Shown here one piece after another: positions 1 to 8,353 of a stretch of 64,000 bases of DNA. Position 1 is the first letter of the stretch, and each line of letters starts with the position of its first letter. The DNA is from CAVPDA01 sp963702495 (GTDB lineage: Bacteria; Pseudomonadota; Gammaproteobacteria; Burkholderiales; Rhodocyclaceae). The stretch is from the NCBI GenBank assembly GCA_963702495.1, contig CAVPDA010000018.1, positions 620,001 through 684,000 on the forward strand, in the 5' to 3' direction. The notes below the pieces were generated by a model. The model ran no database searches and was not told the origin of the DNA. It was given only the letters and a program-made list of their open reading frames with translations. The position numbers and the translations under genes are program-made.

Positions 1-231
1 GGACGGAGCGGGGGTGGCAGGAACGGCAGCCTCGGCCGGAGGCGGCACCGTCGGGCTGCGTTGGGCGGTGAAAAACAGGTAGACGGCGGCGAGTCCCAGC
101 ACCGAGACGAGAGCGATGGCCGCAAGCCAGGCGCGCCGCGCCGGCTTGGGTCGCCCCGTTTCGGCCGGCGACTCCGCCGACGCTCTGGAACCTGCAGGAC
201 GCCGCGTCGGAGATTTGTGTCTGGGCGCCAA
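1..231 (-). CDS. Partial membrane-anchored protein, function unknown
   Basis: On the minus strand one frame is open to the window edge. It encodes a basic, Pro/Arg/Ser-rich stretch, then one clear hydrophobic segment (WLAAIALVSVLGLAAVYLFF), then an Ala/Pro-rich linker that continues past position 1. This is the layout of a single-pass inner-membrane protein with a short cytoplasmic N-terminus and a periplasmic tail, but I do not recognise the family. The start is uncertain. The frame has no ATG; I used the in-frame TTG at 231. An ATG at about 290 is in a different frame, so a frameshift near the 5' end is possible. No Shine-Dalgarno is visible. The C-terminus is outside the window. Confidence 0.35.
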   Translation of the reverse strand, partial: MAPRHKSPTRRPAGSRASAESPAETGRPKPARRAWLAAIALVSVLGLAAVYLFFTAQRSPTVPPPAEAAVPATPAPS

Positions 232-522
232 GGGGTTCGCCGAGGAGGGAGAAGGATGGCTTGGGCGGCGACGGATCTCCGCCGGGCGCCATTCTAACCT
301 AGCCGCGCTGCGCCCGGAGCCGCTGGCTCATCCCCGCGCGGGGCGCCGAAGCCTCCGCCCCGAGTCAGGCGGACATCGCTGCGCGCAGCCGCAGCGGGAT
401 CGCCCGCGGTTCGTGCATCGACGAGGCGGGGGAAGTCCTGCAGGGCTATCGTTCCGTGGGTCGACAGTTCGCCGTCGCGCCTGGTCTGCATGGAACGGCG
501 GCATGAGCTTGGAAGGCTGACA
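232..522. other. Gap without a recognisable gene
   Basis: GC-rich sequence with several short open frames in all directions. None has a domain, a signal sequence or a credible ribosome binding site. It lies between the partial minus-strand membrane gene and a plus-strand gene fragment, and probably holds degraded remains of neighbours. Confidence 0.4.
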
Positions 523-651
523 ATGAGCATGTCATGGATGGTTCTTGCCCTGCTGGCGTCGGCGGCCGCAGCGCAGACGGCGTACGAGTCGAAGGAGCGG
601 TCTGGGGTAGCGGTGTTCTCGGACCGGTCCCCTCTCCCAGCGGGAGAGGGG
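523..651 (+). pseudogene. N-terminal fragment of a small secreted protein (DUF4124-like)
   Basis: An ATG at 523 follows a good GGAAGG ribosome site. The frame begins with a short signal peptide (MSMSWMVLALLASAAAAQ) and then YESKERSGVAVFSD, which resembles the start of exported betaproteobacterial proteins of the DUF4124 type (Y-x-x-x-D/E-x-x-G-x-x-x-F/Y-S-D). After about 38 residues the frame runs into a GC-rich palindrome at 629-651 and then antisense through a decayed neighbour, with no further protein-like character. I read this as a 3'-truncated gene whose remaining part was lost. The family assignment is tentative because only the first domain turn remains. Confidence 0.4.
629..651. repeat. 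Short GC-rich palindrome (hairpin)
   Basis: CCCCTCTCCC and GGGAGAGGGG form a perfect 10-bp stem around a 3-base loop. This kind of CCTCTCCC/GGGAGAGG hairpin is a common dispersed intergenic unit in proteobacteria. It sits exactly where the fragment starting at 523 loses its coding character, and just downstream of the decayed maturase on the other strand. Confidence 0.6.
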
Positions 652-699
652 AGCTTCGAGAGTCGCTGGCGCGACTTTCACGTTAAGAGCCCTTGCGGC

Positions 700-1278
700 T
701 CAAATCCGCGGCTGGGGCATCGGCGGAACTGCGCGCAAGCGTGCCGCCATTCTTTTCGCCGTGGGCACCGCGTGGGCGAAGAATCGCTTGAGTTCCGGGC
801 AGAGATAGTTGAGGCCCGGTTCGCCTTCGGGCGTACGCAGCAGGCGATTCTTTGGACACTCGCCCCAGCAAACGCCGAGGAATTCGCAATGCTTGCCGTA
901 CGCTCGCAGCTTCTCGGACTTCGCATAGCCGAACTTCACCTGGTTCGGCGAGAACACCACGTCGCCGAGCGACTGCCGGCGGATGTTGCCCAGCCGATAC
1001 TCGGGACAGACGTAGTGGTCGCAGGCGTACGCGCTGCCGTCATGCTCGATGGCGACACCCTTGCCGAAGAAGTCGAGGCCGAGCAGCGTGGGCTCACCAC
1101 CCTGTCAGGAGAAACCCACCTCGTCCCCGGTCACGCTTTGGATGTAGTCCCGCACGCAGCGTTCGCGCACCTCTTCGTCCCTGTGCCCGCCGCCGGGGCC
1201 GCCGGGCAACGTCTGCTTGCTCAAATAGAAGCAGTTTGTGCAGTCGGATTTGCAGGCCGAGCCGGCGGGTTTGACCAT
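700..1278 (-). pseudogene. Anaerobic sulfatase-maturating enzyme (radical SAM) remnant
   Basis: Anaerobic sulfatase maturases are roughly 400-residue radical SAM/SPASM enzymes that make formylglycine in sulfatases. Here the N-terminus FHAMVKPAGSACKSDCTNCFYL carries the CxxxCxxC cluster motif. The frame then reaches TGDEVGFS followed by TGA at 1105-1107, where the family has Trp (FSWQGGEP). The same frame continues as QGGEPTLLGLDFF and jumps directly to GKGVAIEHDGSAYACDHY, which belongs near the C-terminus. The SPASM cysteines (YACDHYVC, GKHCEFLGVCWGECPKN, YLCPE) are intact to the stop at 700. About 200 central residues are therefore missing, including most of the SAM barrel. This is a nonfunctional remnant with both ends preserved. 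No sulfatase is visible nearby. Confidence 0.85.
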
Positions 1279-1357
1279 CGCATGGAAGCGGCGCACGGCC
1301 CGTGCGCCGAGCCATTGCGGAGCAAGGTCCCGATTTCCGGTCCCTGTCCGCAGCCTC

Positions 1358-1921
1358 TCAGTTGAGTTCCTTGTCCTTCCAGAACTTCGTGCCGGCCACG
1401 GCGCCGCCGGCCTGCAGACCGTTCTTGGTAAGGGTGAAGTAGGACGCTTCGGCGACCAGGTTCTCGCCACCCGCCGGACCGACCGACTTGCCTGCAACGC
1501 CGGCCTGGACCGCGCCACCGCCGCCGTACTCCCAGCCCTTGTCGATGAATTCCTCCATCGCCTTTTGCGATTTGAAGACGATCAGCGTCTCGCTCTGCGC
1601 GATGCCGACCTGCAACCCGGCGCTTGCCTGCGCCATCTCCATGAACGTGTCGGTCTTCGTCTTGGCGTTGTGGACAAGCCCCTTGCCGCCGGCTCCGCCC
1701 ACGACGAAGCTCAGGCCGTAGGTGGTGAACACGGCATAGCCCGGCGCCTTCGACACATCGCCCTTGAGCGCCGGTTTGGCCTTGTAGAACTTCTCCAGCG
1801 AGGTGTTCGTCGCCTTGCGGATCTCGGCCTGCTTGCCGGCCTTGTCGGTCTCGGCCAGCGCGCCGCCGGCCATCAGGGAAAAAGTCAGCATGCCGGTGGT
1901 GAGGATCTGCATCAGTTTCAT
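1358..1921 (-). CDS. YSC84/SYLF-domain lipid-binding lipoprotein-like secreted protein
   Basis: 187 residues. An N-terminal signal peptide (MKLMQILTTGMLTFSLMAGG...ALAE) precedes a SYLF/YSC84 domain that fills the rest of the protein. Typical family phrases are APGYAVFTTYGLSFVVGG, GLQVGIAQSETLIVF, FIDKGWEYGGG and the C-terminal ASYFTLTKNGLQAG. Bacterial members are periplasmic or surface proteins implicated in phosphoinositide/lipid binding; the physiological role is not settled. The start at 1921 was chosen over an upstream ATG because AAAGGACG lies just before it and the signal peptide begins there. It is monocistronic and flanked on both sides by decayed genes. Confidence 0.85.
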   Translation of the reverse strand: MKLMQILTTGMLTFSLMAGGALAETDKAGKQAEIRKATNTSLEKFYKAKPALKGDVSKAPGYAVFTTYGLSFVVGGAGGKGLVHNAKTKTDTFMEMAQASAGLQVGIAQSETLIVFKSQKAMEEFIDKGWEYGGGGAVQAGVAGKSVGPAGGENLVAEASYFTLTKNGLQAGGAVAGTKFWKDKELN

Positions 1922-2192
1922 GGAACGTCCTTTCATGCAGGTGGTTGAAAATGTACTTGATGCCGCGAGCACTATGGAAACCGCACCATTTTACTCGCTC
2001 GCCCGGTCGCCGCACCGCAATCGCGCGGGTCAGCGATCGATCGCGGCGCGGTGCCACATGCGGCAATCCACGCCTGCCACCGACATCGGCGTCAGCGGCG
2101 TGCCGATGATGTCGTCCAATTGCACGGCCGGCCCGCAGGCCTTGACCAGTCTGCGCCGGATCAGGGAGATTCCGTGTTTGCCGGCGCCCTCG

Positions 2193-2479
2193 TCACTGCG
2201 CCGGCGCGGCGACGCGAACGACCGGCGGTGACGCCCAGGTGCCGTTGCCCGGTGCCGAAATCGACGACGCAGTCTCCTTCGCCCAGTACATTCGCAGGGT
2301 AAGCAGTAAGTCGCCCTGCGGCGCCGGTAATCTGCCAGCCGGCGACCTTGGTGCCGCGGGTTTGCCTCTTCGCGACGATCTTGGCCGTTCCTGGACTTGG
2401 GAATGTCCTTCGGCGCCGCCTGATTCGCCGGGTCGAGCGCGCTGAGGTCGAAGGGCTTTCCGGGCACGATGCCGATCTT
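2193..2479 (-). pseudogene. DUF1254/DUF1214 protein remnant, frameshifted and internally deleted
   Basis: Three pieces typical of one DUF1254/DUF1214 protein lie in order on the minus strand but in different frames. First comes KIGIVPGKPFDLSALDP with NQAAPKDIPK. Next, in a second frame, is AKIVAKRQTRGTKVAGWQIT. Last, in a third frame, is LRMYWAKETASSI followed by GTWASPPVVRV, the family's C-terminal end. Full-length members are about 450 residues and have well over 100 residues between GWQIT and the LRxYWPKE block; here they are adjacent. The gene therefore suffered at least two frameshifts and an internal deletion. Its N-terminal DUF1254 half is not recognisable upstream. Confidence 0.7.
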
Positions 2480-2740
2480 CTCCCTCCCATCCTGTACCTG
2501 CCTCCGCATGACGGGGGAGCGGTGCCAACGCTGCCGCAGCAGGAAGGGATGGCGATGTTCGGCTATGGCATCGATGAAGCCGGTGTCGATAGCGCCGATC
2601 AGGTCTACGATAGCGCGCGGGGAACGCGCCGGACTGACATTGCCGCGGACCCGGGCGGGGGGATCGACCCGCGCTGCGGGAGTGCCGATCGTCTGGTCGC
2701 CGAGCCGCTTGTTGAACATCGCCTCTGATCACGAAGGAGC

Positions 2741-5230
2741 ATGAGCATGCCGAAGAAGCGGACGGTGGACTGGGAAGCGCTGCGACACCAGTACGGGTGC
2801 GGTCCGGTCACGTTTTCGGGCGCGGACAATTCCCTCTTCGAGCGGCATCTGCTGTTCGACTACACCACCGACCCGCTGCGCGCCGAGCCGCGCCAGCAGT
2901 TCGAGGCGCTCGCGTGGTCGGTGCGCGACGTGCTCTCGCAGCGCTGGGTGAAGAGCAAGCGCGTGCACGACGAGGCGAATCCGAAGCATGTCTACTATCT
3001 GTCGATGGAGTTTCTCATCGGCCGCTCGCTGGTCAACAACGTCATGAACCTGCGGCTCGGCCCGCTGGCGCGCGAGACCGTGGAAGGCAAGCAGGTCGAC
3101 TGGCGGCGCCTGGTCGAACTGGAGCCGGATGCCGGCCTCGGCAACGGCGGCCTGGGGCGGCTCGCCGCCTGTTTCATCGACTCCCTGGCGACGCTGCAGA
3201 TTCCGGCCACCGGCTACGGCCTGCGTTACGACTATGGCATTTTCCGCCAGGAGATCCGCGACGGCGCGCAGGTCGAATTTCCCGATTACTGGCTGAGCCG
3301 GCCCGACCCGTGGGAGGTGGCGCGCCCGGCGCAGACGGTGCGCGTGCGGCTCAACGCGACCATCGGCATGCACGGCGGCGAGATCGTCGGCACTTCCGGG
3401 CAGCCGACCGATCTGCTCGGCATTCCCCACGACCGCCCGGTGGTGGGCTTCGGCGGCAAGACCATCAATACGCTGCGCCTGTGGCGCGCCGGCTCGCCCG
3501 ATTTCTTCGACTTCGGCGAGTTTTCCCACGGCGACCTGTTCGGCGCCGTGTTCGACACCATCGCCGCGGAATCCCTCACCCGCGTCCTCTACCCCGACGA
3601 TTCCACCGCCACCGGGCGCTCGCTGCGCTTCCTGCAGGAATACTTCCTGGTCGCCTGCTCGCTGGCGGACATCGTCGCCCGCTTCCGCCGCCGCGGCAAC
3701 GACTGGCCGGCCCTGCCCGACAAGGTGGCGATCCAGTTGAACGACACCCACCCCGCCATCGCCGTGGCCGAGCTGATGCGCATCCTTCTGGACGAGGCGC
3801 GGCGCTCCTGGGACGAGGCGTGGGAGCTGACGCTGCGCACGCTCGCCTACACCAACCACACCCTGCTGCCGGAGGCGCTGGAGAAGTGGCCGGTGGAACT
3901 GTTCGAGCGCGTCCTGCCGCGCCACCTCGACATCATCTACGAGATCAACCGCCGCTTCCTGCAGGACGCCGCCGCGCGCTACCCCGGCGATGCCGGGCGC
4001 ATCGAGCGCATGAGCCTGATCGAGGAAGGCCCCCGGCGCCGGGTGCGCATGGCCCATCTCGCCGTGGTCGGCAGCCACAGCACCAACGGCGTGGCCGAAC
4101 TGCACTCGCGCCTGCTGCGCACCCGGGTGATGGGCGATCTGGCCGACATGTACCCGGCGCGCTTCAACAACAAGACCAACGGCGTGACGCCGCGGCGCTG
4201 GCTGCGTCTGTGCAACCCGCGCCTGTCCCGACTCATCCGCGACGCCATCGGCGAGGACTGGATCACCGATCTTTCGCAGCTGCGCCGCCTGCTGCCGCTG
4301 GCGAACGATTCCGCCTTTCAACAAGGCTTCCGCCGCGCCAGGCGCGATGCGAAGGTGTTCTTCGCCGAATGGCTCAAGGCCACCACGGGACAGATCCTCG
4401 ACCCGGACACCATCTTCGACAGCCAGGTCAAACGCATCCACGAATACAAGCGGCAGTTGCTCAACGTGCTGCATGTCGTCGTGCTCTACAACCGCCTGCG
4501 GCAGGATCCGGGCCTGGACATGGCACCGCGCACCTTCCTCTTCGCCGGCAAGGCGGCGCCGGCCTACGTGCTGGCGAAGACCATCATCCGCCTGATCTGC
4601 GCCGTCGCCGCCGTGCTCGACCGCGATCCGGCGGTGCGGGGCAGGCTGAAGGCGGTGTTCGTGCCCAACTACGGCGTCACCGTCGCCGAGCACCTGATTC
4701 CGGCGAGCGACGTGTCCGAGCAGATCTCCACCGCCGGCTTCGAGGCCAGCGGCACCAGCAACATGAAGTTCATGATGAACGGCGCGCTGACGATCGGCAC
4801 GCGCGACGGCGCCACCGTGGAGATGGCGGAGGAGGCGGGGGAGGCGAACCTGTTCCTGTTCGGACTGGATGCGGAGCAGGTCCAGGGCAGCCGCGGCTGG
4901 TACAACCCGTGGTGGCATTACGAGCAGGAAGCGGAGACGCGGCAGGCGCTGGACCAGATCCGCTCGGGACATTTCGGCGACGGCGATGGGGCCACCTTCC
5001 GCCCGATCTGGGACGCGCTGCTGACGCACGGCGACCCCTACATGCACCTGGCGGATCTGCGCGCCTACGCCGAGACCCAGGCGCGGCTGGGGCGCCTCTA
5101 CCTCCAGCCCGACGCCTGGGCCCGGATGGCGATCGTCAACATGGCGAGTTCCGGCAAATTCTCCAGCGACCGCACCATCGCAGAATATGCCCAAGACATC
5201 TGGGGCGCCGTGCCCTGCCCGGTGACCTGA
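2741..5230 (+). CDS. glgP: Glycogen/starch phosphorylase
   Basis: 829 residues, normal length for the GT35 family. The enzyme releases glucose-1-phosphate from alpha-1,4-glucan ends in the cytoplasm using pyridoxal phosphate. The sequence carries the family from end to end: VYYLSMEFLIGRSL, EPDAGLGNGGLGRLAACF, QLNDTHPAIAV, RFNNKTNGVTPRRWL, DSQVKRIHEYKRQLLN and the cofactor motif EASGTSNMKFMMNGA, with the PLP lysine at about residue 676. The start is supported by GAAGGAGC eight bases upstream. No other glycogen genes adjoin it; the 5' neighbour is a pseudogene and a palindromic repeat follows the stop. Regulation is not visible. Confidence 0.97.
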   Translation: MSMPKKRTVDWEALRHQYGCGPVTFSGADNSLFERHLLFDYTTDPLRAEPRQQFEALAWSVRDVLSQRWVKSKRVHDEANPKHVYYLSMEFLIGRSLVNNVMNLRLGPLARETVEGKQVDWRRLVELEPDAGLGNGGLGRLAACFIDSLATLQIPATGYGLRYDYGIFRQEIRDGAQVEFPDYWLSRPDPWEVARPAQTVRVRLNATIGMHGGEIVGTSGQPTDLLGIPHDRPVVGFGGKTINTLRLWRAGSPDFFDFGEFSHGDLFGAVFDTIAAESLTRVLYPDDSTATGRSLRFLQEYFLVACSLADIVARFRRRGNDWPALPDKVAIQLNDTHPAIAVAELMRILLDEARRSWDEAWELTLRTLAYTNHTLLPEALEKWPVELFERVLPRHLDIIYEINRRFLQDAAARYPGDAGRIERMSLIEEGPRRRVRMAHLAVVGSHSTNGVAELHSRLLRTRVMGDLADMYPARFNNKTNGVTPRRWLRLCNPRLSRLIRDAIGEDWITDLSQLRRLLPLANDSAFQQGFRRARRDAKVFFAEWLKATTGQILDPDTIFDSQVKRIHEYKRQLLNVLHVVVLYNRLRQDPGLDMAPRTFLFAGKAAPAYVLAKTIIRLICAVAAVLDRDPAVRGRLKAVFVPNYGVTVAEHLIPASDVSEQISTAGFEASGTSNMKFMMNGALTIGTRDGATVEMAEEAGEANLFLFGLDAEQVQGSRGWYNPWWHYEQEAETRQALDQIRSGHFGDGDGATFRPIWDALLTHGDPYMHLADLRAYAETQARLGRLYLQPDAWARMAIVNMASSGKFSSDRTIAEYAQDIWGAVPCPVT

Positions 5231-5249
5231 GCACTGCTGCCTGGGAAAT

Positions 5250-5353
5250 CGTAGGGCGGGCCGCGCCCGCCGACCATCCATCGCATCGGTCATGGCGGGC
5301 ATGGCCCGCCCTGCGAAACCAACCGTGCGACCGTAGGGCGAACCGCGCCCGCC
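5250..5353. repeat. Cluster of three BIME-like GC palindromes
   Basis: Three copies of a palindromic unit, TAGGGCGGGCCGCGCCCGCC or its inverse, fill the gap between convergent glgP and the membrane methyltransferase-like gene. They lie at 5251-5272, 5293-5315 (inverted, ending GCCCGCCCTGCG) and 5333-5353. The first two face each other and can form one long stem. The same family recurs at about 26.2 kb and 51.3 kb. It could act as a bidirectional transcription stop or mRNA stabiliser. Confidence 0.75.
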
Positions 5354-5355
5354 GA

Positions 5356-6006
5356 TCACGCTTCGGACAGCAGCTCCCTGGCCTCTTGCCGCGTCAGCAC
5401 CTTCCACGGCAGCGGCACCAGGCCCGCCACCTTCGTCATGTAGCGCCGGTAGCGCTCGCCGTGATAGGCGATCAGCTTGCGCTCCTCCAGCCTCGAACCG
5501 ACGAAGAGGTAGGCGGTGATGAGAACGGCCGAGATCAGCATGGCGGCATTCATATCGCGCGTCCAAACGATCACCAGCGACAGGAAGTACCAGGGATGGC
5601 GCACGTAGCGATGCAGCGGCGAGATGCGGAATGCCTCCTGGTCCTCCACCGTGCGCGTGCCGGCGCGCAGCTGGCGCAGGCCGAGGAATTCGCCGCTGTC
5701 ATAGGCACGCATCGAGCGCGCGAAGCCGGCGACGGTGGCGAGCGCCACGCCGTTGGCGAGCCACGCCTGCCATCCCGACCAGGCCCAGAGCATGGGGCCG
5801 GGGTGGCGCCACAGCAGCCAGGCGATGGGTACCAGGGTGAGCGTCGCCACGACGTTGAAGCCGAGGCGGTAGGCCGGCATCAGGGCGGGATGGTGCGCCG
5901 CCACCCAGCGCTTGACGGTGAGGGAGGCGAGGCCGGAATGGAGGGCGAAATAGCCCAGCCAGGCCAGGGCGAGAACGACGAGACCGGCAGCGGTGGAACC
6001 AATCAT
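5356..6006 (-). CDS. Isoprenylcysteine-methyltransferase-like integral membrane protein (NnrU/ICMT/MddA type)
   Basis: 216 residues with about five hydrophobic segments. The C-terminal half has the ICMT/PEMT signature: HRYVRHPWYFLSLVIVW followed by a membrane span and GSRLEERKLIAYHGERYRRYM, the usual cofactor and substrate region of small SAM-dependent membrane methyltransferases. Members act on isoprenylcysteine, phospholipid or methanethiol, and sequence alone does not say which. The start at 6006 was chosen because the segment before it is not membrane-like; the ribosome site is weak. It lies convergent to glgP and about 75 bases downstream of ycgR, possibly co-transcribed with it. Confidence 0.7.
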   Translation of the reverse strand: MIGSTAAGLVVLALAWLGYFALHSGLASLTVKRWVAAHHPALMPAYRLGFNVVATLTLVPIAWLLWRHPGPMLWAWSGWQAWLANGVALATVAGFARSMRAYDSGEFLGLRQLRAGTRTVEDQEAFRISPLHRYVRHPWYFLSLVIVWTRDMNAAMLISAVLITAYLFVGSRLEERKLIAYHGERYRRYMTKVAGLVPLPWKVLTRQEARELLSEA

Positions 6007-6081
6007 GGACGGATTGTCGGCGATAGCGAGCGGGGCGGGAAGGCCGCCGCCTGTCCGCGGCGCGGCCCGTGTCACCGGATC

Positions 6082-6843
6082 TCAGTCGGGCGTCATGCTG
6101 CGGCGCGCGCGCTCGATGGCGACGATGTAGCGCTGGATGCGCGCCTGCAACTCGTGGGGCAGGCTGTCGAATCGCAGCCCGGCGCGAAATGCCGGGCCGC
6201 TGCCGCGCGCATCCATCACCGTCACATGGCGCACCTGGGCGGAACAGGAGATCTCGCCCGCATCCAGCAGGTCGATGCGCAGACCGGCCAGCCTCGTGCC
6301 CGGTTCGAACGCCGGAATGGTATCGGGCAGGCTCAGCCCGACGCCGTCGATGCCCAGGTCATGGACTATAATCACCAGCGGTGCGGCCTTCTCCTCGACA
6401 AGGATGCGGCATGCCACCCGCGCGCCGAGGGGAGTCAGCACGCGGAAGGATTCGCGCCGCTGCAGCCGGACGATGCGCTGCGGCAGATCGGTGACGAAGG
6501 CCTTGCGGCCGCCGAAGGTGGCTTCCTCCACGCGGCTCGTGACGAACTGAACCTTGATGCCGTCCGGCTTGGCGACGAAGATGTTGCGCCCGCTCTTGAG
6601 CAGCTTGCGGTTGGTCTCCTCGCTGCCGCCCCAGTCGAACACCAGGGTGTCGTTGTCGCGATTCACCGACAGCAGCGTCGTCAGGATCAGCTCGGCGCCC
6701 TGATTGAAGCTCACCGTCACAAGTTCGCCGCGATGAATCAAACCGTTCAAGGCGAAGGTAATTTCCGTACGCCCCGTGAGCAGGAAGCGCTCGTCCTCCT
6801 CGTCCGATTCGGGCAGGCTGGATTGGCTATCCTGGGGACTCAT
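6082..6843 (-). CDS. ycgR: YcgR-like flagellar brake protein (PilZ)
   Basis: 253 residues, with an N-terminal YcgR domain (about 20-125) and a C-terminal PilZ domain (about 128-245). PilZ proteins bind cyclic di-GMP; YcgR then slows the flagellar motor. The RxxxR element is present as RLQRRESFRV at about residue 130. The second element, normally D/N-x-S-x-x-G, reads DLGIDG, so the serine is replaced by glycine, which could weaken ligand binding. No flagellar genes are in the window. The ATG at 6843 begins an acidic, low-complexity N-terminus typical of the family. Confidence 0.85.
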   Translation of the reverse strand: MSPQDSQSSLPESDEEDERFLLTGRTEITFALNGLIHRGELVTVSFNQGAELILTTLLSVNRDNDTLVFDWGGSEETNRKLLKSGRNIFVAKPDGIKVQFVTSRVEEATFGGRKAFVTDLPQRIVRLQRRESFRVLTPLGARVACRILVEEKAAPLVIIVHDLGIDGVGLSLPDTIPAFEPGTRLAGLRIDLLDAGEISCSAQVRHVTVMDARGSGPAFRAGLRFDSLPHELQARIQRYIVAIERARRSMTPD

Positions 6844-7013
6844 TCACGCTCCATCCTCGTGCTGCGCACAGCGCGTCAATCTCCGCCGCGGTGTCGTCGT
6901 GCGTGAATCGCTTGTGCACATCAGTACTTTAGCATTGACGCGCGGCAGCGGTGGCGCCGCTTGATGCTTCGCCGTAAACTGCCGCCTCGCCCATCCCGCC
7001 CGCACCTGCAGCC

Positions 7014-7658
7014 ATGAAATTCACTATCGTCCCGGTCACGCCTTTCCAGCAGAACTGCTCCCTCCTGTGGTGCGAGGAAACGATGCAGGGTGCGGTGGTG
7101 GACCCGGGCGGCGATCTCTCGCGCATTCTCGCCGCCGTTGACAAGCACGGCGTGGTGCTGACGAAGATCCTGCTTACCCACGGCCATATCGACCATGCCG
7201 GCGGCACGGCGCAACTGGCGCGCGACTTGGCATTGCCGATCGAGGGGCCGCAGGCGGAGGATCGATTCTGGATCGAGGCCCTGCCGCAGCAGAGCGGATC
7301 CTTCGGCTTGCCGCACGCCGAGTCGTTTTCCCCCGATCGCTGGCTGGACCAGGGCGACACAGTACGCTTCGGCAAGGTGGAACTCGCGGTGCGCCACTGC
7401 CCCGGCCACACGCCGGGCCATGTCGTCTTCTTCGAACCCGTCTCTCGCATCGCCATCGTCGGCGACGTGCTGTTCAAGGGTTCCATCGGCCGCACCGATT
7501 TTCCCCGCGGCGATCTCGACACGCTGCTGCGGTCGATCCGCGAGCAGTTGTGGCCGCTCGGCGACGACGTCGCCTTCATCCCCGGTCACGGACCGATGTC
7601 CACCTTCGGCGAAGAGCGCCGCAGCAACCCCTTCGTCGGCGATCGCGCCTGGGCCTGA
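7014..7658 (+). CDS. gloC: GloC/YcbL-type hydroxyacylglutathione hydrolase (metallo-beta-lactamase fold)
   Basis: 214 residues, the size of YcbL/GloC single-domain glyoxalase II enzymes, which hydrolyse S-lactoylglutathione in methylglyoxal detoxification. All metal motifs are present: THGHIDH at 55-61, CPGHTPGH, VGDVLFKGSIGRTD and the final IPGHGP. The longer C-terminal glutathione-binding domain of classical GloB is absent, as expected for GloC. The start follows a short AT-containing promoter-like gap downstream of divergent ycgR. It is convergent with mscL, separated by a perfect hairpin. Confidence 0.88.
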   Translation: MKFTIVPVTPFQQNCSLLWCEETMQGAVVDPGGDLSRILAAVDKHGVVLTKILLTHGHIDHAGGTAQLARDLALPIEGPQAEDRFWIEALPQQSGSFGLPHAESFSPDRWLDQGDTVRFGKVELAVRHCPGHTPGHVVFFEPVSRIAIVGDVLFKGSIGRTDFPRGDLDTLLRSIREQLWPLGDDVAFIPGHGPMSTFGEERRSNPFVGDRAWA

Positions 7659-7661
7659 AGC

Positions 7662-7695
7662 CATGACGCCGACGGTGGCTGCCGTCGGCGTCATG
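7662..7695. terminator. Perfect hairpin between convergent gloC and mscL
   Basis: CATGACGCCGACGG and CCGTCGGCGTCATG form a perfect 14-bp stem with a 6-base loop, starting two bases after the gloC stop. There is no U-tract, so it is a candidate bidirectional terminator or mRNA 3'-end stabiliser rather than a classical intrinsic terminator. Confidence 0.65.
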
Positions 7696-7708
7696 GCGCG
7701 GGACCGGC

Positions 7709-8131
7709 CTACTTCTTCAGCAGGTCGCGGATTTCCTTCAGTACCACCACGTCCTCCGGCGGCGCGGCGGGCGGAGGCGGCGGAGCTTCGCGCTTCAGGC
7801 GGTTGATCTGCTTCACCATGATGAAGATGATGAACGCCAGGATCACGAAGTTGAGCGAGATGGTGATGAAGTTGCCGTAGGCGAAGACCGGCACGCCGGC
7901 CTTCTTCACGTCGGCCAGGGTGTGCACGACGCCGGGCGGAATATCCTTCAGGGCGAAGAAATAGTTGGAGAAGTCGAGCCCGCCCAGAATGCGTCCGATC
8001 ACCGGCATGACCAGGTCGGCGACAATGGAATCGACGATCTTGCCGAAGGCTCCGCCAATGATCACGCCCACCGCCAGATCGACCACATTGCCCTTGATCG
8101 CAAATTCCCTGAATTCGCTGATGATGCTCAT
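7709..8131 (-). CDS. mscL: Large-conductance mechanosensitive channel MscL
   Basis: 140 residues, standard MscL length. The channel opens in the inner membrane at extreme tension to release solutes after hypo-osmotic shock. The sequence starts SIISEFREFAIKGNVVDLAVGVIIGGAFGKIVDS (TM1, with the glycine-rich pore constriction), has the periplasmic loop to about residue 70, a second span with FVILAFIIFIMVK, then a Pro-rich linker and the C-terminal bundle helix VVLKEIRDLLKK. The start at 8131 is preceded by AAGGGGATC; an upstream in-frame codon was rejected because it adds a non-family leader. Confidence 0.97.
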   Translation of the reverse strand: MSIISEFREFAIKGNVVDLAVGVIIGGAFGKIVDSIVADLVMPVIGRILGGLDFSNYFFALKDIPPGVVHTLADVKKAGVPVFAYGNFITISLNFVILAFIIFIMVKQINRLKREAPPPPPAAPPEDVVVLKEIRDLLKK

Positions 8132-8353
8132 GTAGATCCCCTTTTTTGTTCGTGGCACAAGTGGGGCGACAAGATAGCACAAGTGCCCCCATGCGGCGGT
8201 GCCACGCCGCGGGCGGAACCGCCGGCTACAACCGCGGCGGCATCTCTGCTACCCTCACACCGGTGCGTCGCAGGTGGCGCGGCATTCGAGCGCGACCACG
8301 GCGCGCACCCAGAACGATGAACGGCGCACGCCGCGCCGCGCGGGGGAAGACCG

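Noticed and set aside
1105..1107. In-frame TGA in the maturase as possible selenocysteine or recoded codon
   Set aside because: The family has Trp at this site, no SECIS-like element was seen, and the gene also lacks about 200 central residues, so it is a plain nonsense mutation.
2729..5566. A 945-codon open frame on the minus strand opposite glgP
   Set aside because: It mirrors glgP, is rich in His/Arg/Ala/Gln runs typical of antisense frames in GC-rich DNA, and has no domain or start signal.
2797..6906. A 1369-codon plus-strand frame through glgP and beyond
   Set aside because: Arg/Pro/Ala-rich composition, overlaps well-supported genes on both strands, and shows no recognisable domain.
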